7,303 bases of DNA. It comes from an uncultured Christensenella sp. GTDB lineage: Bacteria; Bacillota; Clostridia; Christensenellales; Borkfalkiaceae. The stretch lies in contig CAJTYL010000022.1 of the NCBI GenBank assembly GCA_910583855.1, positions 1-7,303 on the forward strand. The letters are read 5' to 3'. Shown here one piece after another: positions 1 through 7,246 of this stretch. The position numbers were made by a program, and so were the translations under genes. The notes below the pieces were generated by a model. It did no database searches. It was not told where the DNA came from and saw only the letters and a list, made by a program, of their open reading frames with translations. Each line of letters starts with the position of its first letter. Positions within the stretch are counted from its first letter, which is position 1.

Positions 1-348
1 GATTTCCTTTGCAAAGTCCACCCAAGCCTTAAAATGTTTAGGTTCGTATTTATCACGGTCAATGTCTGAGCCTACTGCGTAGCTTGCGTGTAAGTTCAAA
101 CGCTTTTTACCCGGCATAAGTGCAAAGGCTTTTTTTATATCCGCTTTGAGTTCTTCAAAGTTTCTTGCTCTGCCCGGATAGTTACCCGTTGTCTGTATGC
201 CGCCCGAAGCGGTACCGCCGCCGTCGAGTCCTACGACGTCGTCCCCTTGCCAACAATGGATTGACACGGGAATATCTTTGAGTTTTGCAAGCGCAGCTTC
301 GGTATCAACTCCGTATTCTGCGTATGTTTTCTTTGCGTATTCGTACAT
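1..348 (-). CDS. rhaA: L-rhamnose isomerase, N-terminal 116 residues (cut by the left edge)
   Basis: Cytoplasmic enzyme that interconverts L-rhamnose and L-rhamnulose, the first step of rhamnose catabolism. The reverse complement reads without a stop from ATG at 348-346 to base 1. The frame opens MYEYAKKTYAEYGVD and carries the family signatures VSIHCWQGDDVVG (residues 28-40), TTGNYPGRARN (53-63), KRLNLHASY (82-90) and KHFKAWVDFA (104-113). These line up closely with RhaA of E. coli and Bacillus as I remember them. The family is about 415-420 residues long, so roughly 300 residues, including most metal ligands, lie off the left edge. The start is fixed by an AGGGA-type ribosome binding site 5 bases upstream, inside the last rhaB codons. 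It begins 1 base after the rhaB stop and is surely co-transcribed with it. No defect is visible in the part present. Confidence 0.95.
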   Translation of the reverse strand, partial: MYEYAKKTYAEYGVDTEAALAKLKDIPVSIHCWQGDDVVGLDGGGTASGGIQTTGNYPGRARNFEELKADIKKAFALMPGKKRLNLHASYAVGSDIDRDKYEPKHFKAWVDFAKEI

Positions 349-349
349 A

Positions 350-1663
350 TTAGTCCCTCGCTATTTGTATTTTCAGATTCCCGATGGCCGTAGCTTCAAT
401 GGGAAGTGCTTTCACTTTTATTTTACAAACTTGTTCCGTCAATTCGTTTAGCAAGCCGTTCTTTGCTCCACCGCCCACTATATAAAGCGCATCGAAGTCT
501 TTGCCGCTGTTTGCTTTTAATTCGTCAAGCGCGTTTTTGTAACTTATCGCAAGACTGATAAATGCACAGCGGAAATAATCGCTTTCGGTTTGCGGTTTGA
601 TAATCTCGTTTTCCAACCACTTATCAAACGCTTCTTTCATACTTTTGGGGGCAAGGAATAAGTTATCGTTTACATCAACGTAATCGTTGAACATGCTTTG
701 TTTTGATTCTTCCACGATTTGCGGAAAAGGCTTTTCGGGGCAAAGTTCGTCGCGCAGGCGATTAACTAACCACATCCCCATAATGTTCTTCTGATAGCGT
801 GTATAGCCTATGCCACCCTCGTTTGAATAGTTTGCCTTACGGCTGTTTGCGTTTGTGATTGCATTAGGCACTTTCAGTCCCAACAGCGACCACGTTCCCG
901 ACGATATATACGGACTGTTTGTATCCATTGGTATGCCTTCAACGGCGCTTGCCGTATCATGGCTTGCACACAAAACAACTTCTGTTTGCCCGCCTACCGC
1001 CCAAGCTATTTCGGGCTTTAACATACCTACGCTCGTTCCCGGCTGAAATAATTTCGTGAACAACCTTTTAGGCAAACCGAGCTTTTCTATTATCTCTGAA
1101 TCATATTCTTTTGTTTGAGTATTTACCAAGCCTGTCGTCGTAGCATTGGTGTACTCGTGCATCTTTACTCCTGTGAGCATATAGTTCAAGTATTCGGGTA
1201 TCATTAGGAAATCCGATGCAAAATCCAACCGACCACGCCGATTATCTTCATAAAACTGATAAACAGAGTTAAACGATTGAAACTGTATGCCCGTTCTGTT
1301 ATAGAGTTCTTCAAAAGGAACAAGTTTGTGTACTTCATCAATGACTGCTTCCGTGCGATTATCACGATAAGCAAGGCAAGGCGTTAATTCGCCGCTATTA
1401 GTCATAAGAACATAGTCCACGCCCCAAGTATCTATGGCAAGGGATTTAATAGTCGAATACTTTTTGAACGCTGCTTTTATACCTTTTTTAACGTTTTCAA
1501 AAAGACTGCTTGTGTCCCAAACAAGGTGTTTGTTTTGCATTTTCATTCCGTTAGAGAAACGATACACCTCTTCAGTTTTTATTTCATTATTTTCGAGCCA
1601 ACCGACTATATGCCGTCCGCTTGATGCTCCGATATCTATTGCTAAATAATAGTTCATAATCAT
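350..1663 (-). CDS. rhaB: Rhamnulokinase with a short C-terminus
   Basis: FGGY-family carbohydrate kinase that phosphorylates L-rhamnulose to L-rhamnulose 1-phosphate with ATP in the cytoplasm. In order it shows the phosphate-binding AIDIGASSGR (residues 8-17), IDTWGVDYVL (77-86), AYRDNRT (98-104), EYTNATTTGLVN (170-181), ASHDTASAVEG (233-243) with D236 as the expected catalytic base, SSGTWSLLG (254-262), NEGGIGYTRY (281-290), YIVGGGAKNGLLNEL (394-408) and EATAIGN (423-429). The N-terminal and ATP-binding regions look intact. At 437 residues it is shorter than usual (E. coli 489; many others about 470). It stops only 8 residues after EATAIGN, where relatives continue for some 35-60 residues. 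The start at 1663 gives an ATGA overlap with the preceding small frame. The second ATG at 1657 is also possible, and neither has a good ribosome binding site. Activity is likely but not certain because of the missing tail. Confidence 0.93.
   Translation of the reverse strand: MIMNYYLAIDIGASSGRHIVGWLENNEIKTEEVYRFSNGMKMQNKHLVWDTSSLFENVKKGIKAAFKKYSTIKSLAIDTWGVDYVLMTNSGELTPCLAYRDNRTEAVIDEVHKLVPFEELYNRTGIQFQSFNSVYQFYEDNRRGRLDFASDFLMIPEYLNYMLTGVKMHEYTNATTTGLVNTQTKEYDSEIIEKLGLPKRLFTKLFQPGTSVGMLKPEIAWAVGGQTEVVLCASHDTASAVEGIPMDTNSPYISSGTWSLLGLKVPNAITNANSRKANYSNEGGIGYTRYQKNIMGMWLVNRLRDELCPEKPFPQIVEESKQSMFNDYVDVNDNLFLAPKSMKEAFDKWLENEIIKPQTESDYFRCAFISLAISYKNALDELKANSGKDFDALYIVGGGAKNGLLNELTEQVCKIKVKALPIEATAIGNLKIQIARD
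354..359 (-). promoter_or_regulatory. Ribosome binding site of rhaA, inside the end of rhaB
   Basis: The minus strand reads GAGGGA, then 5 bases, then ATG. The motif sits in the last sense codons of rhaB (GCG AGG GAC TAA), so the rhaB 3' end is also the rhaA translation start region. This supports the ATG at 348 as the rhaA start. Confidence 0.6.
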
Positions 1664-1752
1664 ATAAGTTCCGAATGTTTTACAAAATCCGCTGTTGATT
1701 TTGTTGTGGCAATCGGTATGTCATATACCGTTGCAATTCTCATTAGCGCTTA
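1660..1752 (-). pseudogene. mgsA: Remnant of the 3' end of a methylglyoxal synthase gene (27-codon frame)
   Basis: Between the esterase stop (TAA, 1752-1750) and rhaB lies a small open frame, ATG at 1743 to TGA at 1662-1660, encoding 27 residues that contain RIATVYDIPIATTKSTADF. Reading from just after the esterase stop adds A-L, giving ALMRIATVYDIPIATT. This closely matches the segment ALLRLATVWNIPVATN...TADF near the C-terminus of E. coli methylglyoxal synthase, as recalled. That enzyme makes methylglyoxal from dihydroxyacetone phosphate and has about 150 residues, so some 110 N-terminal residues, including the active site, are absent, and the last ~15-20 residues also differ or are missing. 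I see no ribosome binding site; translation would depend on re-initiation after the esterase stop 6 bases upstream. The TGA overlaps the rhaB ATG. It cannot be an active enzyme. It may now serve only as a coupling peptide. A chance resemblance is possible but unlikely at this level of match. Confidence 0.72.
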
Positions 1753-2643
1753 TTTTTCGCTACGCATTACTCCATCTACAAAATTCTTTGCTTGCATTAA
1801 AGCCTTTCTACTTTCTGGGAATGAAGGTATTACTTGAAAAGCGTGCATTTTTTTGTGATAAACCATAAGTTCGCTTTTTACTCCAAATTTCTGCAGTCTT
1901 TTATTAAGCTCTACCGAATCATCATATAAATATTCGCTGTCCGACACTCCAATAAATGCAGGTGAAAAACCAGTGAAATCACCGAATAAAGGCGCGGCGA
2001 AAGGATTTCGTTCGTTATCGGTATTTATGAGATACGTCGATTTTACTTCTTCTAAAAACGTATTGCCTAAAATGCAATCGGTTTTTACGTTTCTCTTATA
2101 AGACTGCAATATTTCCGTATATTGAACGGTAGGCGAAAACAACACTATGCAAGCGGGCAATTCCACTCTTTGCGTCTTTGCTTGCAATAATGTTGAAAGA
2201 ACAAGATTGCCACCTGCGCTCTCGCCTATCACACATATATTTTTTGCACCGTGTTTTTTGACAAGCGTTTTATATGCTTTCAGACAGTCTTCTGCTCCGC
2301 AAGGGAAAGGGTATTCGGGGGCAAGTCTATATTCCACGCTGTAAACATTGTATCCGAACTTGTTTACAACATATCCCGTAAATGCCCGCCTTGCCGCAGG
2401 CGATCCGCCGACAAAACCACCGCCATGAATATACATCCATACCTTGTCCATCGAGTTGCCCTCTTTTGAAAGATATTCCCCAACAAAGCCGCCGCTTGGA
2501 ATTTTCTCTACCTTTACTTTTCTCGGCGCAGAAGATTGAATTTCTTTATTGCGCCGCCCGACGTAATCAGGCGGACAATTTTTATCGAATTCGACTTTGC
2601 CCTTGTTCACGATTTTGCAAGCTATAAAATGCAACAAACTCAT
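1750..2643 (-). CDS. HSL-family alpha/beta-hydrolase, probable carboxylesterase (second of a tandem pair)
   Basis: Serine hydrolase of the hormone-sensitive-lipase or family IV type (alpha/beta hydrolase fold 3), 297 residues, likely cytoplasmic as no signal peptide is seen. Visible signatures are the oxyanion-hole motif HGGGF (residues 73-77), YRLAPEYPFP (105-114), the nucleophile elbow GESAG (140-144, S142), the acid D235 in GVSDSEYL and H267 in KKMHAFQ, so the catalytic triad is complete. About 65 residues precede the core, as expected for a cap region. The start is well supported: GGAGG lies 7 bases upstream and the ATG overlaps the previous stop as ATGA. Its place between a rhamnosidase and rhaB suggests that it removes acetyl or other acyl groups from rhamnose-containing glycosides. 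That substrate is an inference, since this family acts on many small esters. It differs clearly in sequence from the neighbouring esterase, so the pair is not a recent duplication. Confidence 0.88.
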   Translation of the reverse strand: MSLLHFIACKIVNKGKVEFDKNCPPDYVGRRNKEIQSSAPRKVKVEKIPSGGFVGEYLSKEGNSMDKVWMYIHGGGFVGGSPAARRAFTGYVVNKFGYNVYSVEYRLAPEYPFPCGAEDCLKAYKTLVKKHGAKNICVIGESAGGNLVLSTLLQAKTQRVELPACIVLFSPTVQYTEILQSYKRNVKTDCILGNTFLEEVKSTYLINTDNERNPFAAPLFGDFTGFSPAFIGVSDSEYLYDDSVELNKRLQKFGVKSELMVYHKKMHAFQVIPSFPESRKALMQAKNFVDGVMRSEK

Positions 2644-3452
2644 CTTAATTCCTCCGCAAAATTTTTAACTTCCGATATGAAGTTTCTGCAATAGTCGGCT
2701 TGCAATGCTACCGCGCTTTTCCGTAGCCAATAGCATTTTTTCGCAAGAGTCCCTGCATAGTGCATTTCGATAAAGCCGTGAACAGCCTTTTCGTACTCTT
2801 TCATCTCTACCGAAACGCCGCTCTTTTTTAATAGCTCATAAAAACCTATTCCGTCCACACGCAAACAGTCGTTGCCCGCTGTAATGATGAGCGTGCGCGG
2901 CATCTTACTTGCCTGTTCTTTATTCATAAGCAAAGGACTTGCCGTAATAAGTTCTCTCGTTCCTTTGCCCTTGAAATACTTTTTTGCCATATAGTTCAAG
3001 AATAACTTTGGTATTCCGAATGCCTTTTTAGGACGATTTACTGAACGAACGTCAAGCCACGGATAGTTGAGAATTTGAGCACACACATACTCTCTCATCT
3101 GCATACTTACTACAACTACCGCATTTGCGCCCGCACTATGTCCAATCGGAATTATCTTTGAACGGTCAAAGTCAAGTTTTGCATTTCCGATTAAATACTT
3201 TAATGCGTCGCAACAGTCATCCGTTGCCGTAGGATATGTAAATTTTGTCGCATGACGGTAATCAACAGACGCCACGTTTACGCCGCACTCGTTACAAAGT
3301 GTTTCACAAAGGTGAATATCGTCGCTTGCAGTTCCGCCATAGTATCCGCCTCCGTGTATTTCCAACAACAGCGGCGAATTGATATTTTTCGCTTCAAAAT
3401 ATAAAATTTTAATTTTACCGCCGTCGTGGGTAACACATGTCAATTCCGTCAT
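2640..3452 (-). CDS. HSL-family alpha/beta-hydrolase, probable carboxylesterase (first of a tandem pair)
   Basis: Family IV serine hydrolase of 270 residues without a signal peptide. The core begins early: HGGGYYGG (residues 33-40) supplies the oxyanion hole, VDYRHATKFTYP (63-74) replaces the usual YRLAPE-type motif, GHSAG (104-108) holds nucleophile S106, D195 in AGNDCLRVDG is the acid and H225 in AVHGFIE is the base. With only about 30 residues before HGGG, the N-terminal cap is shorter than in the downstream esterase, which may mean a more open active site. The start ATG overlaps the GH78 stop as ATGA. A GGGA 10 bases upstream is weak, so expression probably relies on coupling to GH78. Position suggests deacylation of rhamnosides before or after GH78 cleavage. 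An acetylxylan- or rhamnogalacturonan-type acetylesterase role is possible, but the sequence does not show the substrate. Confidence 0.87.
   Translation of the reverse strand: MTELTCVTHDGGKIKILYFEAKNINSPLLLEIHGGGYYGGTASDDIHLCETLCNECGVNVASVDYRHATKFTYPTATDDCCDALKYLIGNAKLDFDRSKIIPIGHSAGANAVVVVSMQMREYVCAQILNYPWLDVRSVNRPKKAFGIPKLFLNYMAKKYFKGKGTRELITASPLLMNKEQASKMPRTLIITAGNDCLRVDGIGFYELLKKSGVSVEMKEYEKAVHGFIEMHYAGTLAKKCYWLRKSAVALQADYCRNFISEVKNFAEELR
2651..2655 (-). promoter_or_regulatory. Strong ribosome binding site of the second esterase
   Basis: The minus strand reads GGAGG, 7 bases, then ATG at 2643. It lies inside the last codons of the upstream esterase, so this gene can initiate by itself as well as by coupling through the ATGA overlap. 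It fixes the start codon. Confidence 0.7.
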
Positions 3453-5992
3453 AATTCGTAAGTCCCTGCTCCAACCGTCTGCGTTCCGTTCGGCAATTCG
3501 ATAGTTGCCGTAGTGTTGGCGGGTACGGTAATCGTATATTTAACCTTATCGCCGTTTCTTACCCACTTGCTTGACACTTTACCGAATATGCTGTCGTACT
3601 CACATTCGGCGTGAGTTATGCTGCCGCCGACTTTCGGTGCAATAATAAATTTTCTCTCTCCGGCGACTTTAATTCCGCACATACTGTCAAACAGCCATTC
3701 GCAGACGGCACCCTTACTGTAATGGTCGAGCGACGCTACGCCTCCTTGCGCTTCCGTTCCTTCCCAACTCTCCCAAATAGTGTTTGCCCCCATTTTCGGC
3801 ATAAATAACCAACCGGGCATTTCCTCGTTTTCAAGAAGCCTGTAAGCATACTCAATGTTTATATCTGCCAGAACGTAGAGTATAAACGGAGTTGACAAAA
3901 AGCCCGTACCCAAACGCCAGCCGTAGTTATCAAGCGCCTTTATCAAACGCTTTTTTGCATATTCCGTTTGCTTGTCGTTCAAAAGTTTAAGATACAGCGG
4001 ACGCACGAGTTTCGCCTGTCTGTCCGTATCCATACCGTGTTTCTTTGTCTCTACAAGTTTTTGGTAGCCTATTGTTGTTCTGTCGGCATACTTTTTGAAG
4101 TATTGCGCGTCTTCCGCTTTACCGAGTAAGTCGGCGATTTTTTTCATATGTTCAAGCATATAAACGATATACGCCGTAGTTTCTTCGGGATGAGGACTTA
4201 CAAAGTCGGATATAGCAAACGCCTTGACATCAACGGGTTCAGCCCATTCGCCGTAAGACTGACCGTAATTGGATATCATTTTACGGTATTTACGCTTTAA
4301 TCCCGTAGGCACACTCGTAAAATAATGCTTGCCGAGTGTCTTTATCTTGTACATTGCAAATCGGCGCATAGCATCGTAGTTATTCTCCAAAATACGTTTA
4401 TCTCCGTACTTTTCGTAAATACGGTAAGGTATCAGTACGCCCGCATCCGACCAACCGGGAGAACCATCCATTACGTTCATATAAAAGTCGATACCGCCCA
4501 TAGGCGTAATCTGACGGAAATTACCATTCTTTCTCTGCCCGTCGCACATATCCGCAACATATTTTCTTGCCATAGCTGCATAATCGACGAAATAGCTTGC
4601 CGTATTACAAAAAATCTGCGCATCGCCCGACCAACCATGACGTTCCCTCGTAGGACAGTCGGTTGGAACGTCGGCGTGATTGTTTCTCGTTGACCACCGT
4701 GTACACTCGACTAATTTATTAATCAGTTCATGCGAACAGTTAAATTTAATCGTGTCTTGCATATCCGAATAAACGGCAATCGCAGTAAAATCTTCGGGTT
4801 GCCAAGCAATATCCGTTTCAATTAATACGTACTGAAAACCAAAAATTGCGAACTTCGTTTTATACTCGTTTACGCCCTCTTCTGCCGTATAAACAACCTG
4901 CTGTAAAGGCGTAACCTTCGTGCGCTTTTTATTGGCGCATTGAATATTCTTTTGGGTAAATTCGCCTTCTTTGTCGAACATTTCCCCAAAGCGAAGTTTA
5001 ATTATTTGCCCCTTTCGAGCTTTTAACGAAAATGCGATATAACCCGCGATATTCTGTCCGAAATTGAGAACGGTTGCTCCCTTCGGGGTTTTAATAACCG
5101 TAGGCTTAAACGTTTCGTGTTCGGTTAAAGGCACATTGTTGGAAGCGGAAGGAATTACTTCTTGCTTCGTTAATTTAGCCTTCCGATTGTAAGAAGGCAT
5201 ACGGTAAGCCTCCACGATCTCACCGTCTTTATTGTCGGCAAAGCGAATCGCGCCGTCATTGCTCCAATCCCAAGTTTCATCAGATATAATACGGCTAATA
5301 TTCCCGTCTTGCCCCGTAATCTCTAACTGTGCCAAAAACTTCGTTTGCTTACCATATTGGTTTTTCCGTCCCCAAGCGCCGCAACTGCCTCTATACCAAC
5401 CGTCGGCAAGCTCAACCGTAAAATCGTTCTTGCCGCTTACAACGGCTTCTGTTACGTCGTAAACCTGAAGCTGTACGCGCTTTCTATAATCGGTATGTCC
5501 CGGGGCAAGACAAAACTCTCCTATTTTCTTACCATTGAGTTTTGCCTCGTATAAGCCGCAAGCCGTTATGTATAATCTTGCTTTTTGGACACAAAAAGCG
5601 TTAAACGTTTTTCTGAAACAGTCCACGGGATAACGTTTTTTCTTATTTACGCCGTAATTTCCGCATATCCATTTCGCTTTGAAATCGGAACTACTCAACA
5701 AACCCATTTCAAAAAATGCGTCTGCTTTTTCACCCTCTTCGTCGTGTTCGTTCCATACCGTAACAGCCCATTCCACACGCTGACGGGAAACAAGTTTCGG
5801 CAGATAGTCCGCATACATCTCATCTGACAAAACCTTGCCGCTGTCCCAAACGGGTTTTCCGTCGGTTACGGCGATAATACGGTATGCACTTTGCCTTTTA
5901 CCGCCCTCGCACGTCCACATTAAACGCGGATTTTGTATATCTATCCCGATAGGATTAATTAAATATTCCGTTTTTAGATTGATTGCCTTCAT
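3449..5992 (-). CDS. GH78 alpha-L-rhamnosidase, cytoplasmic
   Basis: Inverting glycoside hydrolase that releases terminal L-rhamnose from alpha-L-rhamnosides. At 847 residues it is a normal length for the family. The layout is an N-terminal beta domain (about 1-95), a jelly-roll domain (about 105-290, with GLYEAKLNGKKIG at 146-158 and ADGWYRGSCG at 196-205), a beta domain with NFGQNIAGY (310-318), an (alpha/alpha)6 catalytic barrel (about 415-765) and a C-terminal beta domain. The motif DCPTRERHGWSGD (445-457) gives D445, E450 and D457, with the same spacing as D567, E572 and D579 of Bacillus sp. GL1 RhaB. E741 in TIWESWEG fits the general base, and LDHYSKGAVCEWLF (755-768) is also typical. 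There is no signal peptide, so it acts on imported glycosides, oligosaccharides or aglycone conjugates. The start has GGAGG 6 bases upstream. It follows GH3 by 33 bases and overlaps the first esterase by 4. Confidence 0.95.
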   Translation of the reverse strand: MKAINLKTEYLINPIGIDIQNPRLMWTCEGGKRQSAYRIIAVTDGKPVWDSGKVLSDEMYADYLPKLVSRQRVEWAVTVWNEHDEEGEKADAFFEMGLLSSSDFKAKWICGNYGVNKKKRYPVDCFRKTFNAFCVQKARLYITACGLYEAKLNGKKIGEFCLAPGHTDYRKRVQLQVYDVTEAVVSGKNDFTVELADGWYRGSCGAWGRKNQYGKQTKFLAQLEITGQDGNISRIISDETWDWSNDGAIRFADNKDGEIVEAYRMPSYNRKAKLTKQEVIPSASNNVPLTEHETFKPTVIKTPKGATVLNFGQNIAGYIAFSLKARKGQIIKLRFGEMFDKEGEFTQKNIQCANKKRTKVTPLQQVVYTAEEGVNEYKTKFAIFGFQYVLIETDIAWQPEDFTAIAVYSDMQDTIKFNCSHELINKLVECTRWSTRNNHADVPTDCPTRERHGWSGDAQIFCNTASYFVDYAAMARKYVADMCDGQRKNGNFRQITPMGGIDFYMNVMDGSPGWSDAGVLIPYRIYEKYGDKRILENNYDAMRRFAMYKIKTLGKHYFTSVPTGLKRKYRKMISNYGQSYGEWAEPVDVKAFAISDFVSPHPEETTAYIVYMLEHMKKIADLLGKAEDAQYFKKYADRTTIGYQKLVETKKHGMDTDRQAKLVRPLYLKLLNDKQTEYAKKRLIKALDNYGWRLGTGFLSTPFILYVLADINIEYAYRLLENEEMPGWLFMPKMGANTIWESWEGTEAQGGVASLDHYSKGAVCEWLFDSMCGIKVAGERKFIIAPKVGGSITHAECEYDSIFGKVSSKWVRNGDKVKYTITVPANTTATIELPNGTQTVGAGTYEL

Positions 5993-5998
5993 ATCGGT

Positions 5999-6003
5999 CC
6001 TCC
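5999..6003 (-). promoter_or_regulatory. Strong ribosome binding site of the GH78 gene
   Basis: The minus strand reads TTGGAGG, then ACCGAT, then ATG at 5992. The 6-base spacing is near ideal, and this is the only gene junction in the window with a separate leader (33 bases, AT-rich). It confirms the GH78 start. Confidence 0.75.
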
Positions 6004-6025
6004 AATAAAATTTTTTATAACAATA

Positions 6026-7246
6026 CTATGAGTTCAGCTTTTTGCACAAATTCAAAATCCTACTCGCACACTTTTGTACCGTAGCTTTTGCAACTTTCCC
6101 CGATTTAACTGCTTTTAACAACTCTTTATGCTGAAACTTATCTCCTGCCATAATTAAATCGTTTTCGGCGCAAATAGTTTCTCCCGCTACCGCTTGATCT
6201 TTTGCGACGCTTTGCCAATCGGTCATTACAACTCCGTTAAACCCGAATTCGCAACGTAGTATGTTTGTAATAAGGTCATACGAACTGTTAACGTATGTAC
6301 CGTTTACTTTATTGTAACTTGACATAACGCATTTCGGCTTTGCTTTTCTTACCGTTAGTTTGAACGCTTTAAGATAAATCTCTCTTAACGCACGCTCATT
6401 AACTTCGCTGGACGATTTCATACGATTATCTTCCTGATTGTTACAGCAAAAATGTTTAATAGTGACTGCACAACGTTCATTACTCTGAACGCCCAACGTC
6501 AATGCGCTTGCCATTTCTGCGGTAAGCATAGGATCTTCGGAATAATATTCGTAATTTCTTCCGCAAAGAGGATGCCGTTGTATATTCATACCGGGCGCCA
6601 ACCATATCCCTACTTTATATTGTTGCATTTCGCACGAGACAGCTATTCCGATTTTCCTAATTAATTCGGGCGAAAACGTTTGCGCTTGCACCGTTGCGCT
6701 CGGCCATGCCGTACAATACTGATAAACAAGCTGCGCCTTTTTACTTGTTTTACTCCATAAGCGGTCTAAAAATCTAAACAGTTTTTTAGCTTTCACTAAG
6801 TCCTGTGGCAATTTGCCGCCTGTTTTAATCTTGCCGTTGGGTTCAACGGCGTATTTCATCGAAATTCTTATTCCTGCAGGACCATCCGCCATAACGATGG
6901 GATGATATCCATATTTTTTACAAACCTTTGTGTCTATTTGTCCGCTTGCGCCGACAACGCCGGGTATTCCGCCGCTCATCAAAGTTGGATCTCCAACACA
7001 CAGACAAGTTAATTCTTTGGCGTTCATTTTTTTCGTTTCGGGCAAAATATCCACTTTGGGAGCATCGTAATTATTTTGAACAAACTGTATCGCATTTTCG
7101 TCCAAATGCAGAATATCGCCTACGGGTTCTTCTTCCCCAAACCGAACAGGTGCAGCAATTTCTTCAACTCTGCATTGTGCCAATTCAATCGGTTTGCATT
7201 TTTCTACAATAAATTCCTTATCGACCACAATAGTTGCGACTGGCAT
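6026..7246 (-). CDS. GH3 glycoside hydrolase (beta-glucosidase type), C-terminal part with the catalytic barrel
   Basis: Retaining exo-glycosidase of family GH3, most like beta-glucosidases. The 406 residues from the first available ATG contain a linker (about 10-75) and the (alpha/beta)8 barrel: MADGPAGIR (119-127) with substrate-binding D121, APGMNIQRHPLCGRNYEYYSEDP (217-239, in pieces), the conserved K264-H265 in IKHFCCNNQEDNR, SSYNKVNG (309-316) and nucleophile D343 in GVVMTDW. The frame ends (TAG) right after the barrel, with no following sandwich domain. That points to the swapped domain order of Ruminococcus albus and Butyrivibrio enzymes, with the (alpha/beta)6 and FnIII domains upstream. 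The ATG at 7246 is probably not the true start: it has no ribosome binding site and homology continues upstream of it. In this context it likely removes a beta-linked glucose exposed by GH78, but GH3 specificity (glucosidase, xylosidase and others) cannot be read from the sequence. Confidence 0.88.
   Translation of the reverse strand: MPVATIVVDKEFIVEKCKPIELAQCRVEEIAAPVRFGEEEPVGDILHLDENAIQFVQNNYDAPKVDILPETKKMNAKELTCLCVGDPTLMSGGIPGVVGASGQIDTKVCKKYGYHPIVMADGPAGIRISMKYAVEPNGKIKTGGKLPQDLVKAKKLFRFLDRLWSKTSKKAQLVYQYCTAWPSATVQAQTFSPELIRKIGIAVSCEMQQYKVGIWLAPGMNIQRHPLCGRNYEYYSEDPMLTAEMASALTLGVQSNERCAVTIKHFCCNNQEDNRMKSSSEVNERALREIYLKAFKLTVRKAKPKCVMSSYNKVNGTYVNSSYDLITNILRCEFGFNGVVMTDWQSVAKDQAVAGETICAENDLIMAGDKFQHKELLKAVKSGKVAKATVQKCASRILNLCKKLNS

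Noticed and set aside
197..451. Plus-strand open frame of 84 codons, and similar plus-strand frames along the window
   Set aside because: They all lie opposite well-supported minus-strand genes, show no family motifs and have low-complexity or odd composition; they are shadows.
1750..3452. The two esterases as a recent tandem duplication
   Set aside because: Similarity is limited to family motifs (HGGG, GxSAG, catalytic Asp and His); the N-terminal lengths and the rest of the sequences differ.
6004..6020. AT-rich near-palindrome in the GH3-GH78 gap as a terminator or promoter
   Set aside because: The stem would be A/T only, with no GC-rich hairpin before a U-run and no paired -35/-10 boxes. 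It is more likely just the leader ahead of the strong GGAGG.
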